Position numbers and translations under genes: made by a program
Part shown: one piece after another, positions 53,402 to 64,000 of the stretch
Layout: each line of letters begins with the position of its first letter
How positions within the stretch are numbered: position 1 is the first letter of the stretch
DNA from: Pyricularia pennisetigena
Taxonomy: Eukaryota; Ascomycota; Sordariomycetes; Magnaporthales; Pyriculariaceae
Length of the DNA: 64,000 nucleotides
Direction of reading: 5' to 3'
Assembly: GCF_004337985.1 (NCBI RefSeq)
Contig: NW_021940932.1
Location: 1-64,000, forward strand
The notes under the pieces: generated by a model
Seen by the model: only the letters and a program-made list of their open reading frames with translations
Told to the model about the DNA's origin: nothing
Databases searched by the model: none

Positions 53402-55546
53402 ATGGATAGCAATGTTGACGACGGGGCAAATGCTTCCGGCAGCACCACCGAGCCGATCCCATCAACCGAACTTGCGCGAATGTTGGAGGAGCATGGAGTC
53501 CGTCTCGCCTCACCCGAAGCCCCGTCTGGCTCCACCAATCCGTTCAGCTCAAGCGAACTCATTCGACGCCATGGTGAGAAAGATGCCGCCAGTCCGGCTT
53601 CACAGGAGGAAGGGGAGGATGAGGCTGAGGGGGCACCAAATGTGCGCATAATTTTGGGGGCTTCACCTAGTCAAGCGGTGACAGTCCGTCTTCATCCATT
53701 GGGCCACATTGAACCGGGAGCTGACGCCAAAGCTCGGTACCGGCGGGCCGTGCTCGACGTTGCTGCCAAAGCCGGTGGCACCGCACTGCCTGGTGCATTG
53801 TCCTACCAAAAACTGTTCCTCACACAGTCCAAGGAAAACGTCGGTTTGACGATCCAAGCGTCAGCCTACGTACCATCGACCCAGGCTGGCCAGCGCGTCC
53901 CAGCGGCGGAAAGTCCAGCGCAGCTGCTGCATTGCACACTGGTGTTCGACCCGGCCGCCGATCGCATAGCTATCAAGAACGTAGACGACAACCCGGTCAC
54001 ACTCAAAATGCTTCCCAGGAACCTACCAACAAAAGAAGGGCTTGAGGGCCAAGCGGCGTTTACTACTCAATCAGTACGGTCCATCGAAATTGGGCCGTAC
54101 GATTACGAGCTCCTAGAAGCTGGGCCTTGGGCTATCCATGCAGCCTCTGGGCAACAAGTTCTCGAGTTTTCCGTCTTGGCACGCAGCGGTATCTCAGTCT
54201 TGACCAACTCGCAAGAGCCACGTACTGCGAAGATGCTGTCGCAAGGGGCAAAGAGACAACATGACTTCTCCCAGACCGAGGACCCGGGCCCAGCCAAAAA
54301 GGGCAAGCTGAGGGAGCTTGGAAGCAAGGATAACGCAACTATTGTTTTCCAGCCGGCCCCTATTCGGGCTTTGCATCAAGCCCGTGGTCATCCAGCGGTA
54401 ATGGGACCTTCGGCTTCGGCTTCGGCTACGAGTACCAGGCGGGACCTCTTGCCCATAAACGTGCATCCAATGCAATATCTCCACGCTGGAGACAAGGCCA
54501 GAGTTATTGGCCCGGCTGGTGAGGATTACACGGTCACATACGACAAAGAGATCGCAATGAGAGCGAACTGTCATGTCTTTAACGGCCAACACTCTTCTTT
54601 TCCAGAGAACAACGGAGCAGCAGTCATCAAGGTTATCCGCTCGCCTTCGGGCCCCGTAGAAAAGGGAGGTTCTGGCAAGATAGCGCAAGCCATTCACCGC
54701 TCAGGCCATGTTTGGGTACAGGAAGTGAAAAACCATTTGAGACTGTCCGAGCAGGTATGTATTGTCCCTCCCCCTTCTCTCACATCTCTCACAGATATAT
54801 CAGACATATATATCAGCCTTCAGCACCTTTACTAACTATCCTCTTCGATCCTCTTCCATCGTGGCTTGGCTGGTTTGTGACAGCCATCGGTAGTTCGTCT
54901 GTTCGACGCCGACTCCAGAGTCTTTGCCCTCTACATGGAGCATGTGGAGGCACCGAGTCTGGTGCACTACATACAGCCGAACGCGGCAGGCCCATACTGC
55001 ACCTTGACTAGGACCAACGCGACAGAGTTATTGAGTGACATGTCGACTGCCCTCTCCTACATTCATCGTCAAAAGATTGTGCACAACGACATCAAGCCGG
55101 ACAATATTCTTTATTCTCCGACTCGCGGCGCCGTCCTCATCGACTTTGGCCTCTCAACAGAGATCACCGGGAGAAGTTCGGGTTTGTACACGGCAGGTTC
55201 TCCCTGGTATGTGCCGCAGGAGTACTTGGCCCAACCTTCGAGTCGAGGCGCGCCGGGGGATGTTTTCGCGCTCGGCGTGGTGATGCTCTTCCTTGCCGGT
55301 AAGATTCCCCTGCCGGAAGGCTGCAGGGCTCACAGAACGTGGCGGATCGCCGATGCACGTTATGAGGGCTCGCAAGCCAGAATGGCCATGGAAAAGTGGC
55401 TTGCCTTTGTTGGAGAGGTCTCGGAAACGCTGAATCTTGCGGACGAGTTGGAGAGTATAATCAGCGGGGTTATACAGTTGGTTGCCGCGGAGCGGATGAC
55501 GACGGAAGAATTGGCAGAAAGGGTTACCGGCTTAAGAATTGGTTGA
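53402..55546 (+). CDS. Large protein kinase with long N-terminal region, 671 aa, two exons
   Basis: Exon 1 is 53402-54754 and exon 2 is 54884-55546; the intron (129 nt) is GTATGT...GACAG and closes in phase 0. The first about 220 aa include an FHA-like beta region (VRIILGASPSQAVTVRLHPL and later AKARYRRAVLDVAAKAGG), not firmly identified. IGPYDYELLEAGPWAIHAAS looks like a second beta segment. The kinase proper starts near residue 370, with VTYDKEIAMRANCHVFNGQH around the ATP site and AAVIKVIRS holding the Lys. After the intron come FALYMEHVEAPSLVHYIQ (hinge), IVHNDIKPDNILY (HRD to HND), LIDFGLST (DFG kept), AGSPWYVPQEYL (APE region) and DVFALGVVMLFLAGKIPLPE. Catalytic residues are intact. The NDIKPDN form marks a fungal-specific kinase group of unknown role. 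Confidence 0.8.
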
Positions 55547-55689
55547 AGTTGAATATACCACGGGGAATTGGGGCAATGCAAGGTAGTGAGATATTGAAGC
55601 AGATATATAGTTAGATAAGTGCATGGGTAGGTAGGTAGATAGGTAAGGTAGCTTTCACCTATGAAACATGTTCTGACGCTTGATCCGTT
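55547..55689. other. 3' flank, short GTAG/GATA repeat
   Basis: GGTAGGTAGGTAGATAGGTA at 55626-55645 is a simple repeat beyond the stop codon. Confidence 0.6.
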
Positions 55690-56749
55690 CGAAGATTAGA
55701 GGGAGACTTGAATGGCCTCGGATTTTGGAAGGCCTTAATTCTGCAAGTCGTTTGTGGATTGTTATTGTCCCGGCTCTTTTTAGATCCTCCCTTTACTCGT
55801 ATTTTCGTTTGCCAACCTTGGGGATCTCCGCCAGTTCCTCGATGAAAGTGATGCGGTCGTGGATAAAGAAACACCTTTGTGGAGCAGTCTTTTAAAGATC
55901 GATTTGGCAATCTACCCATGATGGCTGGCGGGAACGCCGAGGCATCAAACCAGTAAGCAAGCGACCCAAAAAAGCGTTTTGCAATGCTGCTAAAGCAATG
56001 CCTTGGTCTTGCAGAGGCATTGCGACTTCTTCATGACCAATCAAAGAAAGAGACGGAGGCTTTCCGATTTGTACACATGGACATCAAACCGGACAACATC
56101 CTTATCTTCACTAGTCCAGACAGTCCGGTCGGAACATGGAAGCTGGCTGACTTTGGAATCTCGTTTGTCTTGAAACGCAAGCTAAAGCGAGACAAGAAAG
56201 ACAAGACTTTCGAAGAGCCAATATTCTCAGCAGGCGATTTCACGATTGAAGCAATGGCCCAACGTGGCGTCGGCACCCATCAGGCGCCTAAAATTCAACT
56301 GGCAGCAGCGAATTCAGGAAAAGACATCCTGATAGGACGGAGTAGCGACATCTGGTCTTTCGCTGCCATATAGGCTGAGGTGCTCGCCTTTGCAGTAGGA
56401 GGTAGCGAGTCTGTCGCAAAGTTCGGCGAAGAGCGGAAAATTTCTCATCTGGACTCCAAAAGTTACCAGTTCTGGGAGCACACGATCAACTCATCTCAGA
56501 CACAAGAGCAATCAGACACGCCGTCGGCGCCCAATGTTATCATCAGCAGCGAGAAGAATTCCGTATTGGACAACCGCTTCAGAGATGCTTTCAAGGTCAG
56601 CGAGAAGGTCACTAGCTATCTGCAGCAGATCGAGAGGTCTGTCTCATCGAAGCCATGGGTAAAATTTATCACCGATGCGCTTCAAGTGGTCCCAAAAGAG
56701 AGGCCTTCCGCACATAATTTGTATCTTTCTGTTCACGAAGCGCTTCACC

Positions 56750-58106
56750 AAACAGAGCCTTCCGGCAGTCCTACGACACTATCTGCGCCTCAACGGAACT
56801 CCAGTACCAATATTTCACCACTTACAACTAACCAAGACGAGAAACTCTCGGGATCACTACCGTTGGAGCAAATTTCGAAGTTTGACACAGTAGGTGCAAT
56901 TACAAGTCATAGCCCAGTTACACAGAGAAGAAAATTTTTCCTAAACTCACGGGAATCGGAGGGAGAGGCCAAAGACCCAAGTTGTAAGCACAGATTGGCC
57001 GGAAATGCTAAGTTTGGATGCTTCGCAAAGTGCGGGATGATTTACTTGGCAAACAATGAGATTTATATCTGGAATATAACATCACCGACAGGCCGTGGGG
57101 AGGCCGATTATTGTTCACTGCCACACAATCCAAAAGGAAACAGAGTGTATGGGCTGGCGTCGCTGCAGGTGGAAACTACATTGTTCTATACGGGTATAAG
57201 CAGGAAAGGGGTTATTTATCGAAACCCAAGGAATAAATGGTAGGGAGCCTATTTATTTTATATTCGCCGGATAAGACTATGGAGATAGCATTTTCTCGTG
57301 GTCACTGGGGAGTTCTTTCTTTATATCTTCTTCATAAAAAAGCTTTGAAAAATTCGTTTCTAAACGGCGTTTGCTAACAGTTAAGCTACCTAACTTTTAG
57401 ATTCATACTTTGCTGCTTGGAAGCGAGCATATGAGCATTTTGAATACATCCCACTGGGAGCGCCGAACTACGTTCGATGGCCCTGGCGAAATCAACAAGG
57501 CTGCTGTCTCATGTTAAAATCGCATTGCTCTATTCAGATGTGGGAGTCTGCTGGTGTTTAATGCAAACAATCCCAATTAATCGGCGACTGAATTGAAAGA
57601 GAAGCCGGGCATTATGTTCGATCTTGCATTTAGCAAGGATGGTGACTACCTGTATATGTCCGGAACGACCTATGACTGCATTGTTCTTATTTACAAGATA
57701 CTACTTGACGGCAATCGCCTAGAAGGCATTAACCATGTGGCTACACCGAAGTACAAGCTCGTGAGTTTACCCTGGCCCAAACAAAGAGATTTAACCGCAT
57801 AATAAGGGGACACCCATGCCATTGGCCCATCTAAAACCATAGCTCTCTAACCGTCATATTTTTGCTCAATACCCTAGACTGACCGGGATGGTTCTGAGTT
57901 TGATTCTGTGCGACTATTGCCGCAAATATCCTCTCAGGGCTGCTTTATTGGCACGTCCCGCCTTAATAGTCTGCTTCTCTGGTAGGCTGTTAAAAGCAAT
58001 GACGGGAATTTATATCTTTTGAAGACTGAGACCTACGGAAAGGTTATCGCTGCCGCGACGCAAGGCAGCCGAATCCTGCTTTTAATTAAGAGAAAGGGCC
58101 TGTATC
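56750..58106 (+). repeat. Direct repeat D, copy 1 (1357 bp)
   Basis: Nearly identical to 59024-60380 at a constant offset of 2274 bp with no net indels. Differences such as A/G at 57673-class sites and CTTCTTC/CTTCGTC at about 57328 are single-base changes. It begins AAACAGAGCCTTCCGGC and ends GGGCCTGTATC. Confidence 0.9.
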
Positions 58107-58980
58107 TTACTCCAGCCGAGATAAATGCAGTTGAATGTGCGCAACAAGGCGGGTTTTGGTCCGATGATACGAAAGCACCATTTCTTTTGCTTCGAGGTAT
58201 CCTTGCTGGCGGAGTCCTTGCATTTACTCTTGCCCAGAAACGCTGGAGAGTCAACTATGGTCTAGACCCGATGCGACAGCCTCCCACGCGCTTGGCTGTA
58301 CCATACCGTGCCAAGGACTCGCCCTCGCCTCGCTCAGAGTTCTCGCATCCAGAGGTCGTGCTTCTTCTGACAAGTTTGAGCTACTACTACGGTGGCCTCA
58401 GTGATGAGGACCTTTTTGTGACGTTTGGACATCTTCTCAAATCGGACCAACCCGACCAGGAGTACAACGCCTGGATTGCAGATGCGCCTAACCTTGACTC
58501 TAGTTTCCACCATCTTGAAGGAGTTAATATTAAGGACAAGCCCCAGTGCGTGCAGCTGCTTTTCCCGAAGCTCCAATACGCAAAAGCGGTCGTGGACTAT
58601 TTCCTGGGACATGTTGTGTTTCCGAAATACATCAAAGAATTCCCAAGCAAGTTGAGTGCATCGGGCTGGGATATCGGACAGGTGAAAAATACGACCTACC
58701 AGCGGTTTCAATGGGACAATCGACGCTCGAAAGCTTTTTCCTCTCTCTGTCACGCATTTGGACCTCCCAAGCCAGAAGCACACTAATGCGCTGGTCCAAG
58801 ATTATCTTTTGAAAGACGACAACCATGTGTCTCTCATCCCGCATCGGACCACAACTGGCAGCGATGCGGATCAGTTGCTTACTATGGTGATGAAGATGCA
58901 GCAAAAGGTGCAGGTCCTACTAGATGTGGGCGCACAGATTCTCGAGCTAGGAAATTTGCAAGTTGCGAAGCAGTGGCNAC
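58107..58980 (+). pseudogene. DUF3638/DUF3645 fragment inserted between the D repeats
   Basis: It is fused in frame to the propeller end (LIKRKGLY then LTPAEINAVECAQQGGFWSD). It has GILAGGVLAFTLAQKRWRVN, YGLDPMRQPPTRLAVPYRAK, PSPRSEFSHPEVVLLLTSLS, YYGGLSDEDLFVTFGHLLKS and LSASGWDIGQVK. After a one-base shift near 58687 it continues SGFNGTIDARKLFPLSV, LPSQKHTNALVQDYLL, VLLDVGAQILELGNLQVAKQ. This is the best-conserved segment of the fungal DUF3638/DUF3645 giants, here a partial copy of about 870 bp without its own start or end. It stops at an unresolved base (58978). Confidence 0.75.
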
Positions 58981-59023
58981 GAAGCGCTTCACCCGGAGAA
59001 GCACTCCAGCCATAGGGACGCAA

Positions 59024-60380
59024 AAACAGAGCCTTCCGGCAGTCCTACGACACTATCTGCGCCTCAACGGAACTCCAGTACCAATATTTCACCACTTACA
59101 ACTAACCAAGACGAGAAACTCTCGGGATCACTACCGTTGGAGCAAATTTCGAAGTTTGACACAGTAGGTGCAATTACAAGTCATAGCCCAGTTACACAGA
59201 GAAGAAAATTTTTCCTAAACTCACGGGAATCGGAGGGAGAGGCCAAAGACCCAAGTTGTAAGCACAGATTGGCCGGAAATGCTAAGTTCGGATGCTTCGC
59301 AAAGTGCGGGATGATTTACTTGGCAAACAATGAGATTTATATCTGGAATATAACATCACCGACAGGCCGTGGGGAGGCCGATTATTGTTCACTGCCACAC
59401 AATCCAAAAGGAAACAGAGTGTATGGGCTGGCGTCGCTGCAGGTGGAAACTACATTGTTCTATACGGGTATAAGCAGGAAAGGGGTTATTTATCGAAACC
59501 CAAGGAATAAATGGTAGGGAGCCTATTTATTTTATATTCGCCGGATAAGACTATGGAGATAGCATTTTCTCGTGGTCACTGGGGAGTTCTTTCTTTATAT
59601 CTTCGTCATAAAAAAGCTTTGAACAATTCGTTTCTAAACGGCGTTTGCTAACAGTTAAGCTACCTAACCTTTAGATTCATACTTTGCTGCTTGGAAGCGA
59701 GCAAATGAGCATTTTGAATACATCCCACTGGGAGCGCCGAACTACGTTCGATGGCCCTGGCTAAATCAACAAGGCTGCTGTCTCGTGTTAAAATCACATT
59801 GCTCTATTCAAATGTGGGAGTCTGCTGGTGTTTAATGCAAACAATCCCAATTAATCGGCGATTGAATTGAAAGAGAAGCCGGGCATTATGTTCGATCTTG
59901 CATTTAGCAAGGATGGTGACTACCTGTATATGTCCGGAACGACCTGTGACTGCATTGTTCTTATTTACAAGATACTACTTGACGGCAATCGCCTAGAAGG
60001 CATTAACCATGTGGCTACACCGAAGTACAAGCTCGTGAGTTTACCCTGGCCCAAACAAAGAGATTTAACCGCATAATAAGGGGACACCCATGCCATTGGC
60101 CCATCTAAAACCATAGCTCTCTAACCGTCATATTTTTGCTCAATACTCTAGACTGACCGGGATGGTTCTGAGTTTGATTCTGTGCGACTATTGCCGCAAA
60201 GATCCTCTCAGGGCTGCTTTATTGGCACGTCCCGCCTTAATAGTCTGCTTCTCTGGCAGGCTGTCAAAAGCAATGACGGGAATTTATATATTTTGAAGAC
60301 TGAGACCTACGGAAAGGTTATCGCTGCCGCGACGCAAGGCAGCCGAATCCTGCTTTTGATTAAGAGAAAGGGCCTGTATC
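59024..60380 (+). repeat. Direct repeat D, copy 2 (1357 bp)
   Basis: It is preceded by CGAAGCGCTTCACC (58980-58993), which also occurs just before copy 1 (56736-56749). In copy 2 it is separated from the repeat by a 30-bp insert (58994-59023). It continues correctly into QYDIERGTSGPRLCNQ, the original 3' part of the kinase-propeller gene. Confidence 0.9.
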
Positions 60381-60592
60381 AGTATGACATCGAGCGAGGG
60401 ACGTCCGGGCCGCGGCTCTGCAACCAATCTTATCTCGGCAACCCCAAATTCAAACGCGAGCCTGCAGAAAATGCAATCGTGCGTATATTTAGCCTCGGAA
60501 ATTGCGTGTGGGTGTCGGTTTTTTATGCCAAAGGGGAAGCTGAGGCTTTCGAGTTTTTGCCGCTCGACCGGCCTTCCTTGGATCCGAGATGA

Positions 60593-61403
60593 CTTCCAGG
60601 GCCATACTAACCCTTCGAAATACCCCTTAATACTCAAGAGTCCTATCCACCAACCGGCCCATCGGAGGAAAGGCTATGCTGGTATATGGTGGCTTTATAC
60701 AGAGGTCAACAGGTTGTTTGAAGCTAAGATTCATCGGCGGTAAAGATAAATTGTAAACTGCCTTGCCTACCTAACCAGTTAGATAACCACGAAAATGAGC
60801 CATTCATGCATGTAACCGTTGAAAAAGCACGCAGTGGCGGGCACTATCACGTCACTGTGTAGGCGTACAAGACCAAACCTTACTGTGTCAACAACGATTA
60901 TTCGCTTCTACAGTTACCAATCGTCCTTCCACCTAGTGCGTGAAGCCAACAAAAGAAAGAAAAAAAGAAAGAAAAAAAGATACAACACCGAGGATTCCCC
61001 AGTGGTCACCCACCCGAGTACTAGTTCGGCCCTCTACTCGCTCAGCATGTCGGGCTTTCCATTTAGCGTCTGCTGCTTCCTCGGATTGAAAATTCGACGC
61101 CAGACGCTTGAAAAGGGCTGGGAAAAGGCGATAATAGCAACATCCATCAAGAGGATCTACTAGAGTATTTTAATTGGCCATCAAAAACTCTCGTTGATTT
61201 ATGGGTGCGGGTTTATATGGTACTGCATGAATATTCAGCTGATTGTCCACCAAAGGGGACTACTCTACTGCAAGTCACGTCAAGATACTATGTTACTCCA
61301 AGCACCCATTGTTCCCTTGTCTGCATCGCCAGCCCAGTTGTCGATCATTGCAACTTTAGTAGTGGATTCCGTCTTTGGATTATAGCCCACTTACATTCGA
61401 ATT
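60593..61403. other. No gene seen
   Basis: This includes a purine run AAAGAAAGAAAAAAAGAAAG (60951-60977). The rest shows only short overlapping ORFs. Confidence 0.5.
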
Positions 61404-61610
61404 TTATATCTGGCGGTAGATTTTTTGCGCCTCCTCGTATTTCTCTAATTTTCGAGCAATGATACCATGTTTTTTTATACTACTGAGTGTGGACGGATTC
61501 TCTGGGCCCAGTGCCTTTTCCCTAAATGCCAATGTTTTCCGGTGCATCTGATCTGCCTTCTTATACGTGCCAAACAAATTGTGCGCCCAGTCCAGGTTCC
61601 AAATGCTGAT
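61404..61610 (-). pseudogene. TPR (kinesin-light-chain-type) fragment
   Basis: The minus frame reads KKADQMHRKTLAFREKALGP, ENPSTLSSIKKHGIIARKLE and KYEEAQKIYRQI, then TAA. These are one and a half TPRs of the same style as at 49.95 kb (REKxLGxENPxTLSSIK). It is bounded by unrelated sequence on both sides. Confidence 0.75.
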
Positions 61611-64000
61611 TTAACCGACGGGACGCTTTCCCAATATCCCGGTTTTGGGCCGTTAGGTGCTTTCTAAATTAGCAAATGGCGAACAACTTGGACAAAATGG
61701 CATAAGCAAACTGCTATCGTGTTATTAAGGTAGCAACACCACCAAATTGTTATTCTGTTACAATTAAAAGGCAATTGGATTTGTTAAGAACAGGCCTTAT
61801 AAAGGCCCTGCGACCGCACGTTAAGTGCAGTTGGCTGCATTTTTCATGCGCGCAGCCAATTGAACAGCGGCATAACTAACAGGTTATGAGCCCGGAGATG
61901 TTCGTAGCTAGTGCATCAAAGTGCATTTTGCACCGTTGGAAAGCCTGAATTTCAGGCCATGTTTTGGTTATTGTTGCATCCCTACAGCACGTATAGTCGT
62001 GAGGATATTGCGATATTTGTCGCGGGGTCGCTATATTAGCGTTTGACTCAGGCCGATAGTGCGTGTTTTAAGCTTTCGGTTCGCGATTCAGGGCCAAGAC
62101 CCCTGCAATTCGCTGGCAAATCGCTGCAAACACCCACTAAGGGGCCCAGATTTGATAAGATAGCCCGCTAGCTATTGCAACGAACATTAGTCTGTAGGTT
62201 ACCTTGCACCCACTCAACGAACGAAATTCGATTCGTTGCGTGCACCTGGATTGGTACATATACCAGGGCACCCATTAGTTGTGGATTTCAGGGATTCCAG
62301 CCCTGTATTTCCAGTGGATTCGACCGCTGTAAATAGCAATAAGCCCTATATTTTGGCACGTATAGGCCTATAATCGTGAAAAGGCAAACGGTTGTAGAAA
62401 ATCCTAGATTTGGGTATTTACCCTCAGGCGACTAGGTTAGTTGATTCTCAACTATAATTTAGGCCACCCTAAAATGGAAGACAGCCCTATGTCGGGCCTC
62501 CCATAAGTTCTTAACTACTGTGAGTTCAGGATTTTGGACGTAGCGGCCCAGCAATCTTATCACCACCAAACATGTCTGATTGACCCCCCCATCAGCGACC
62601 ATTTGTAGCCACTAAACAGGCTGTCTGTCAGCTGCATGAATTTGGCATAGCGAGTCCTCGCCCAATGGAAAGTGGACTTCTACTTTTGGACAGGTTTCGT
62701 CAGCCAGCAGGGTTGAAGATGTGGTCGCAAGCCAAGTAGCCGTCAGCACACAGGCGAAGTACCCCTCCTTTCGCTACTGAGAGCAGTGCAGTCTTTTATA
62801 ATGTCCGGGCCATGGTTCACCAAATACCTCTTTATGTTGCTGGGTAGCAAATAAAACAGGAGTGCCATCAGCGGTCCGATAAAAAAGGCTTCAATTATAA
62901 TAATGTATCTCGTCGGGTTTAACTTAATGTCCAGTTTTAATATTGGTCGGGACTATCTCCAGCTCCGACTAAACGGATTCGAGATTACCTCCTGGGTATG
63001 GAGTGGAATTTTCATCACTTTATACAGTGTTAATATGTTCGCGCAATTTATGACTTTAGTGCCGGTTTTAACTGGGCTGGAAATTACCATGTAATATCTT
63101 TTAAAATGATAAATTTTGCTGGAGTTTGAGCACTTGGTTACCGCAGCTCAAGTGGCTAGAGGTTCCATTCACGATTTTATTGTTTAACTATGGTTGAGTT
63201 TGCAACATGCGTCGCGAGGTGACCAAGACGAATTTCCATTATTCTTGTACTCGATTAGGCCCGTACTACCTCAGATTCCCGGCTATCTTGGGTATACTTG
63301 CGCTCCATATGGGCTTTGTACAATGGGGTGGACGAGGGCACAAACTATTATAAATGCAATTAACGTATACATAAATTCTAATTATGCTGCGTTTAATTAA
63401 CTAAGCGCCATCGGTCAGATCTTAATCCCGTTCCTCAGCACGAACGACGCGACGACCCGAGCGACGCGCCACCGCCTCTAACGTCCGTTATGTAGCTTGA
63501 GCTACGTCTGAGTTGGCACCTGCCGCCGCCCTAGTCTACCTAGATGGCAACACCCTGTTCCCTGATTGTCCGCCTACTCTGCCATGCCTGACTGTGACAG
63601 TGAGGCTGTTACAGGTCCATATTCCTTTGGCAAGGGATAGTTCTTCTCCTAGTAAGTGATGGTTAATATTTACGAATTGCTTAGCATATTATATTTAATT
63701 TAAAACTTACTAGCATCTTCGAAGATGGTGGCCAAGATTCTGTTTTCTCAGAATCGTATGTAAAATATTTGTTGTTCTGTTCTATTACAATATAAATACG
63801 AGCTCCGCACAATCGTAGCTCCTCGAGTTTTCGAAATATGGTTTTCCGACGTTTCCTGATTTTATTTTGGAAAAGACTTGTCGACTTTTTTAGGGGAGCT
63901 GCGGTGTTGTAAATATTTAACATTGGATGAGTGGGCGATCGGCTTTGTATTTCCAGCTATTTATTATGATCTTGTGCGAGGTGATTGGTGCAACTAGTCG
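61611..64000. other. Mostly non-coding; one short hydrophobic ORF at 62903-63094
   Basis: 61750-62600 has many short internal palindromes and repeated words (GTGCATCAAAGTGCATTTTGC, CCCTGTATTTCCAG-type) but no coding frame. The ORF at 62903 (MYLVGFNLMSSFNIGRDYLQ) is hydrophobic and may be chance. 63430-63600 is GC-rich, and 63670-64000 is AT-rich. No element end is defined. Confidence 0.4.

Larger units (their letters stand above)
55690..60592 (+). pseudogene. Protein kinase with C-terminal beta-propeller-like region, broken and internally duplicated
   Basis: Pieces in order are FANLGDLRQFLDESDAV (N-lobe end) then a stop near 55920; LLKQCLGLAEALRLLHDQ, FVHMDIKPDNILIF (HMD) and LADFGISFV; then GRSSDIWSFAAI and TAG at 56371. 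The same frame continues as AEVLAFAVGGSESVAKFGEE, typical kinase sequence, so the TAG is a nonsense change in the C-lobe. PKERPSAHNLYLSVHEALHQ closes the kinase. The tail is AKFGCFAKCGMIYLANNEIY IWNI (shown in two parts), MFDLAFSKDGDYLYMSGTT and LLLIKRKGLYQYDIERG, resembling WD/propeller strands, with further frame breaks. The stretch 56750-58106 is repeated at 59024-60380, and only the second copy leads into the native C-terminus (ending at 60592). Confidence 0.7.

Noticed and set aside
61750..62600. Structured RNA gene
   Set aside because: Several short palindromic words are visible, but I could not define a consistent fold or boundaries.
1..64000. Starship-type giant mobile element
   Set aside because: The cargo mix (NLR pieces, orphan genes, repeats) would fit, but no DUF3435 tyr-recombinase captain or element edge is visible in the window.
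1..64000. CRISPR array, bacterial operon or phage
   Set aside because: No regularly spaced short repeats. Spliced genes and fungal families rule out a prokaryotic origin.
1..64000. tRNA or rRNA genes
   Set aside because: I saw no cloverleaf with A/B boxes and no rRNA core sequence by eye. A dedicated scan could still find a diverged tRNA.

Overview
The window looks like nuclear DNA of a filamentous ascomycete (Pezizomycotina). Genes carry short GT-AG introns of about 45-130 nt, and the protein families are typical of moulds: a BCS1-type AAA ATPase, NLR-like NB-ARC/TPR pieces, a seven-helix 'fungal rhodopsin' membrane protein, DUF3295, KilA-N/APSES, DUF3638/DUF3645 and many small protein kinases. 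It reads as a fast-evolving accessory or subtelomere-like region: intact genes are islands among gene fragments, dispersed repeats and relics of four transposon classes (Helitron, Pogo, Ty3/gypsy, TIR/MITE). Several relics carry stops of the C-to-T or G-to-A kind that RIP (repeat-induced point mutation) leaves.

Layout. 0-3 kb: end of a large DUF3638-type protein and an intact BCS1 gene. 3-8.3 kb: a mosaic of repeated gene pieces around a C2H2 zinc-finger gene, matched by a second mosaic at 44-50 kb. 8.7-13 kb: zinc-finger-like fragments, a Helitron helicase relic beside a perfect 38-nt palindrome, and a decayed RhoGEF (DH-PH) gene. 13-19 kb: a nuclear-type hypothetical gene and module A. 19.4-22.3 kb: NLR pieces, TPR repeats of high internal identity and a Pogo transposase tail. 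22.3-27 kb: AT-rich DNA holding a TIR element, a small secreted-protein gene and a truncated gypsy element. 28-38 kb: a kinase, KilA-N and DUF3295 pieces, a SET pseudogene and a seven-helix membrane protein. 39.9-43.7 kb: module B. 46-48 kb: a Cys-rich protein and a kinase-like gene. 51-60.6 kb: a coiled-coil/NLS protein divergent from a large kinase gene, then a kinase-propeller pseudogene split by a direct 1.36-kb duplication around a DUF3638 fragment. 61-64 kb: a TPR relic and mostly non-coding DNA.

The most interesting result is a repeated two-gene module. Twice (15.6-17.8 kb and 39.9-43.7 kb) a tiny zinc-ribbon ORF with CPNCGGKG lies 53-110 bp from, and converges on, a multi-exon gene ending in the same uncharacterised domain of about 250 residues. 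In module A the domain follows a coiled-coil N-terminus (579 aa); in module B it follows a Ulp1-like (C48) cysteine peptidase (1104 aa). The exon phases of both models close exactly. Extra fragments of the module-A 3' end at 14.9 and 19.0 kb share one identical left edge, as a mobile unit would. All assignments come from reading the sequence; no database search was run.
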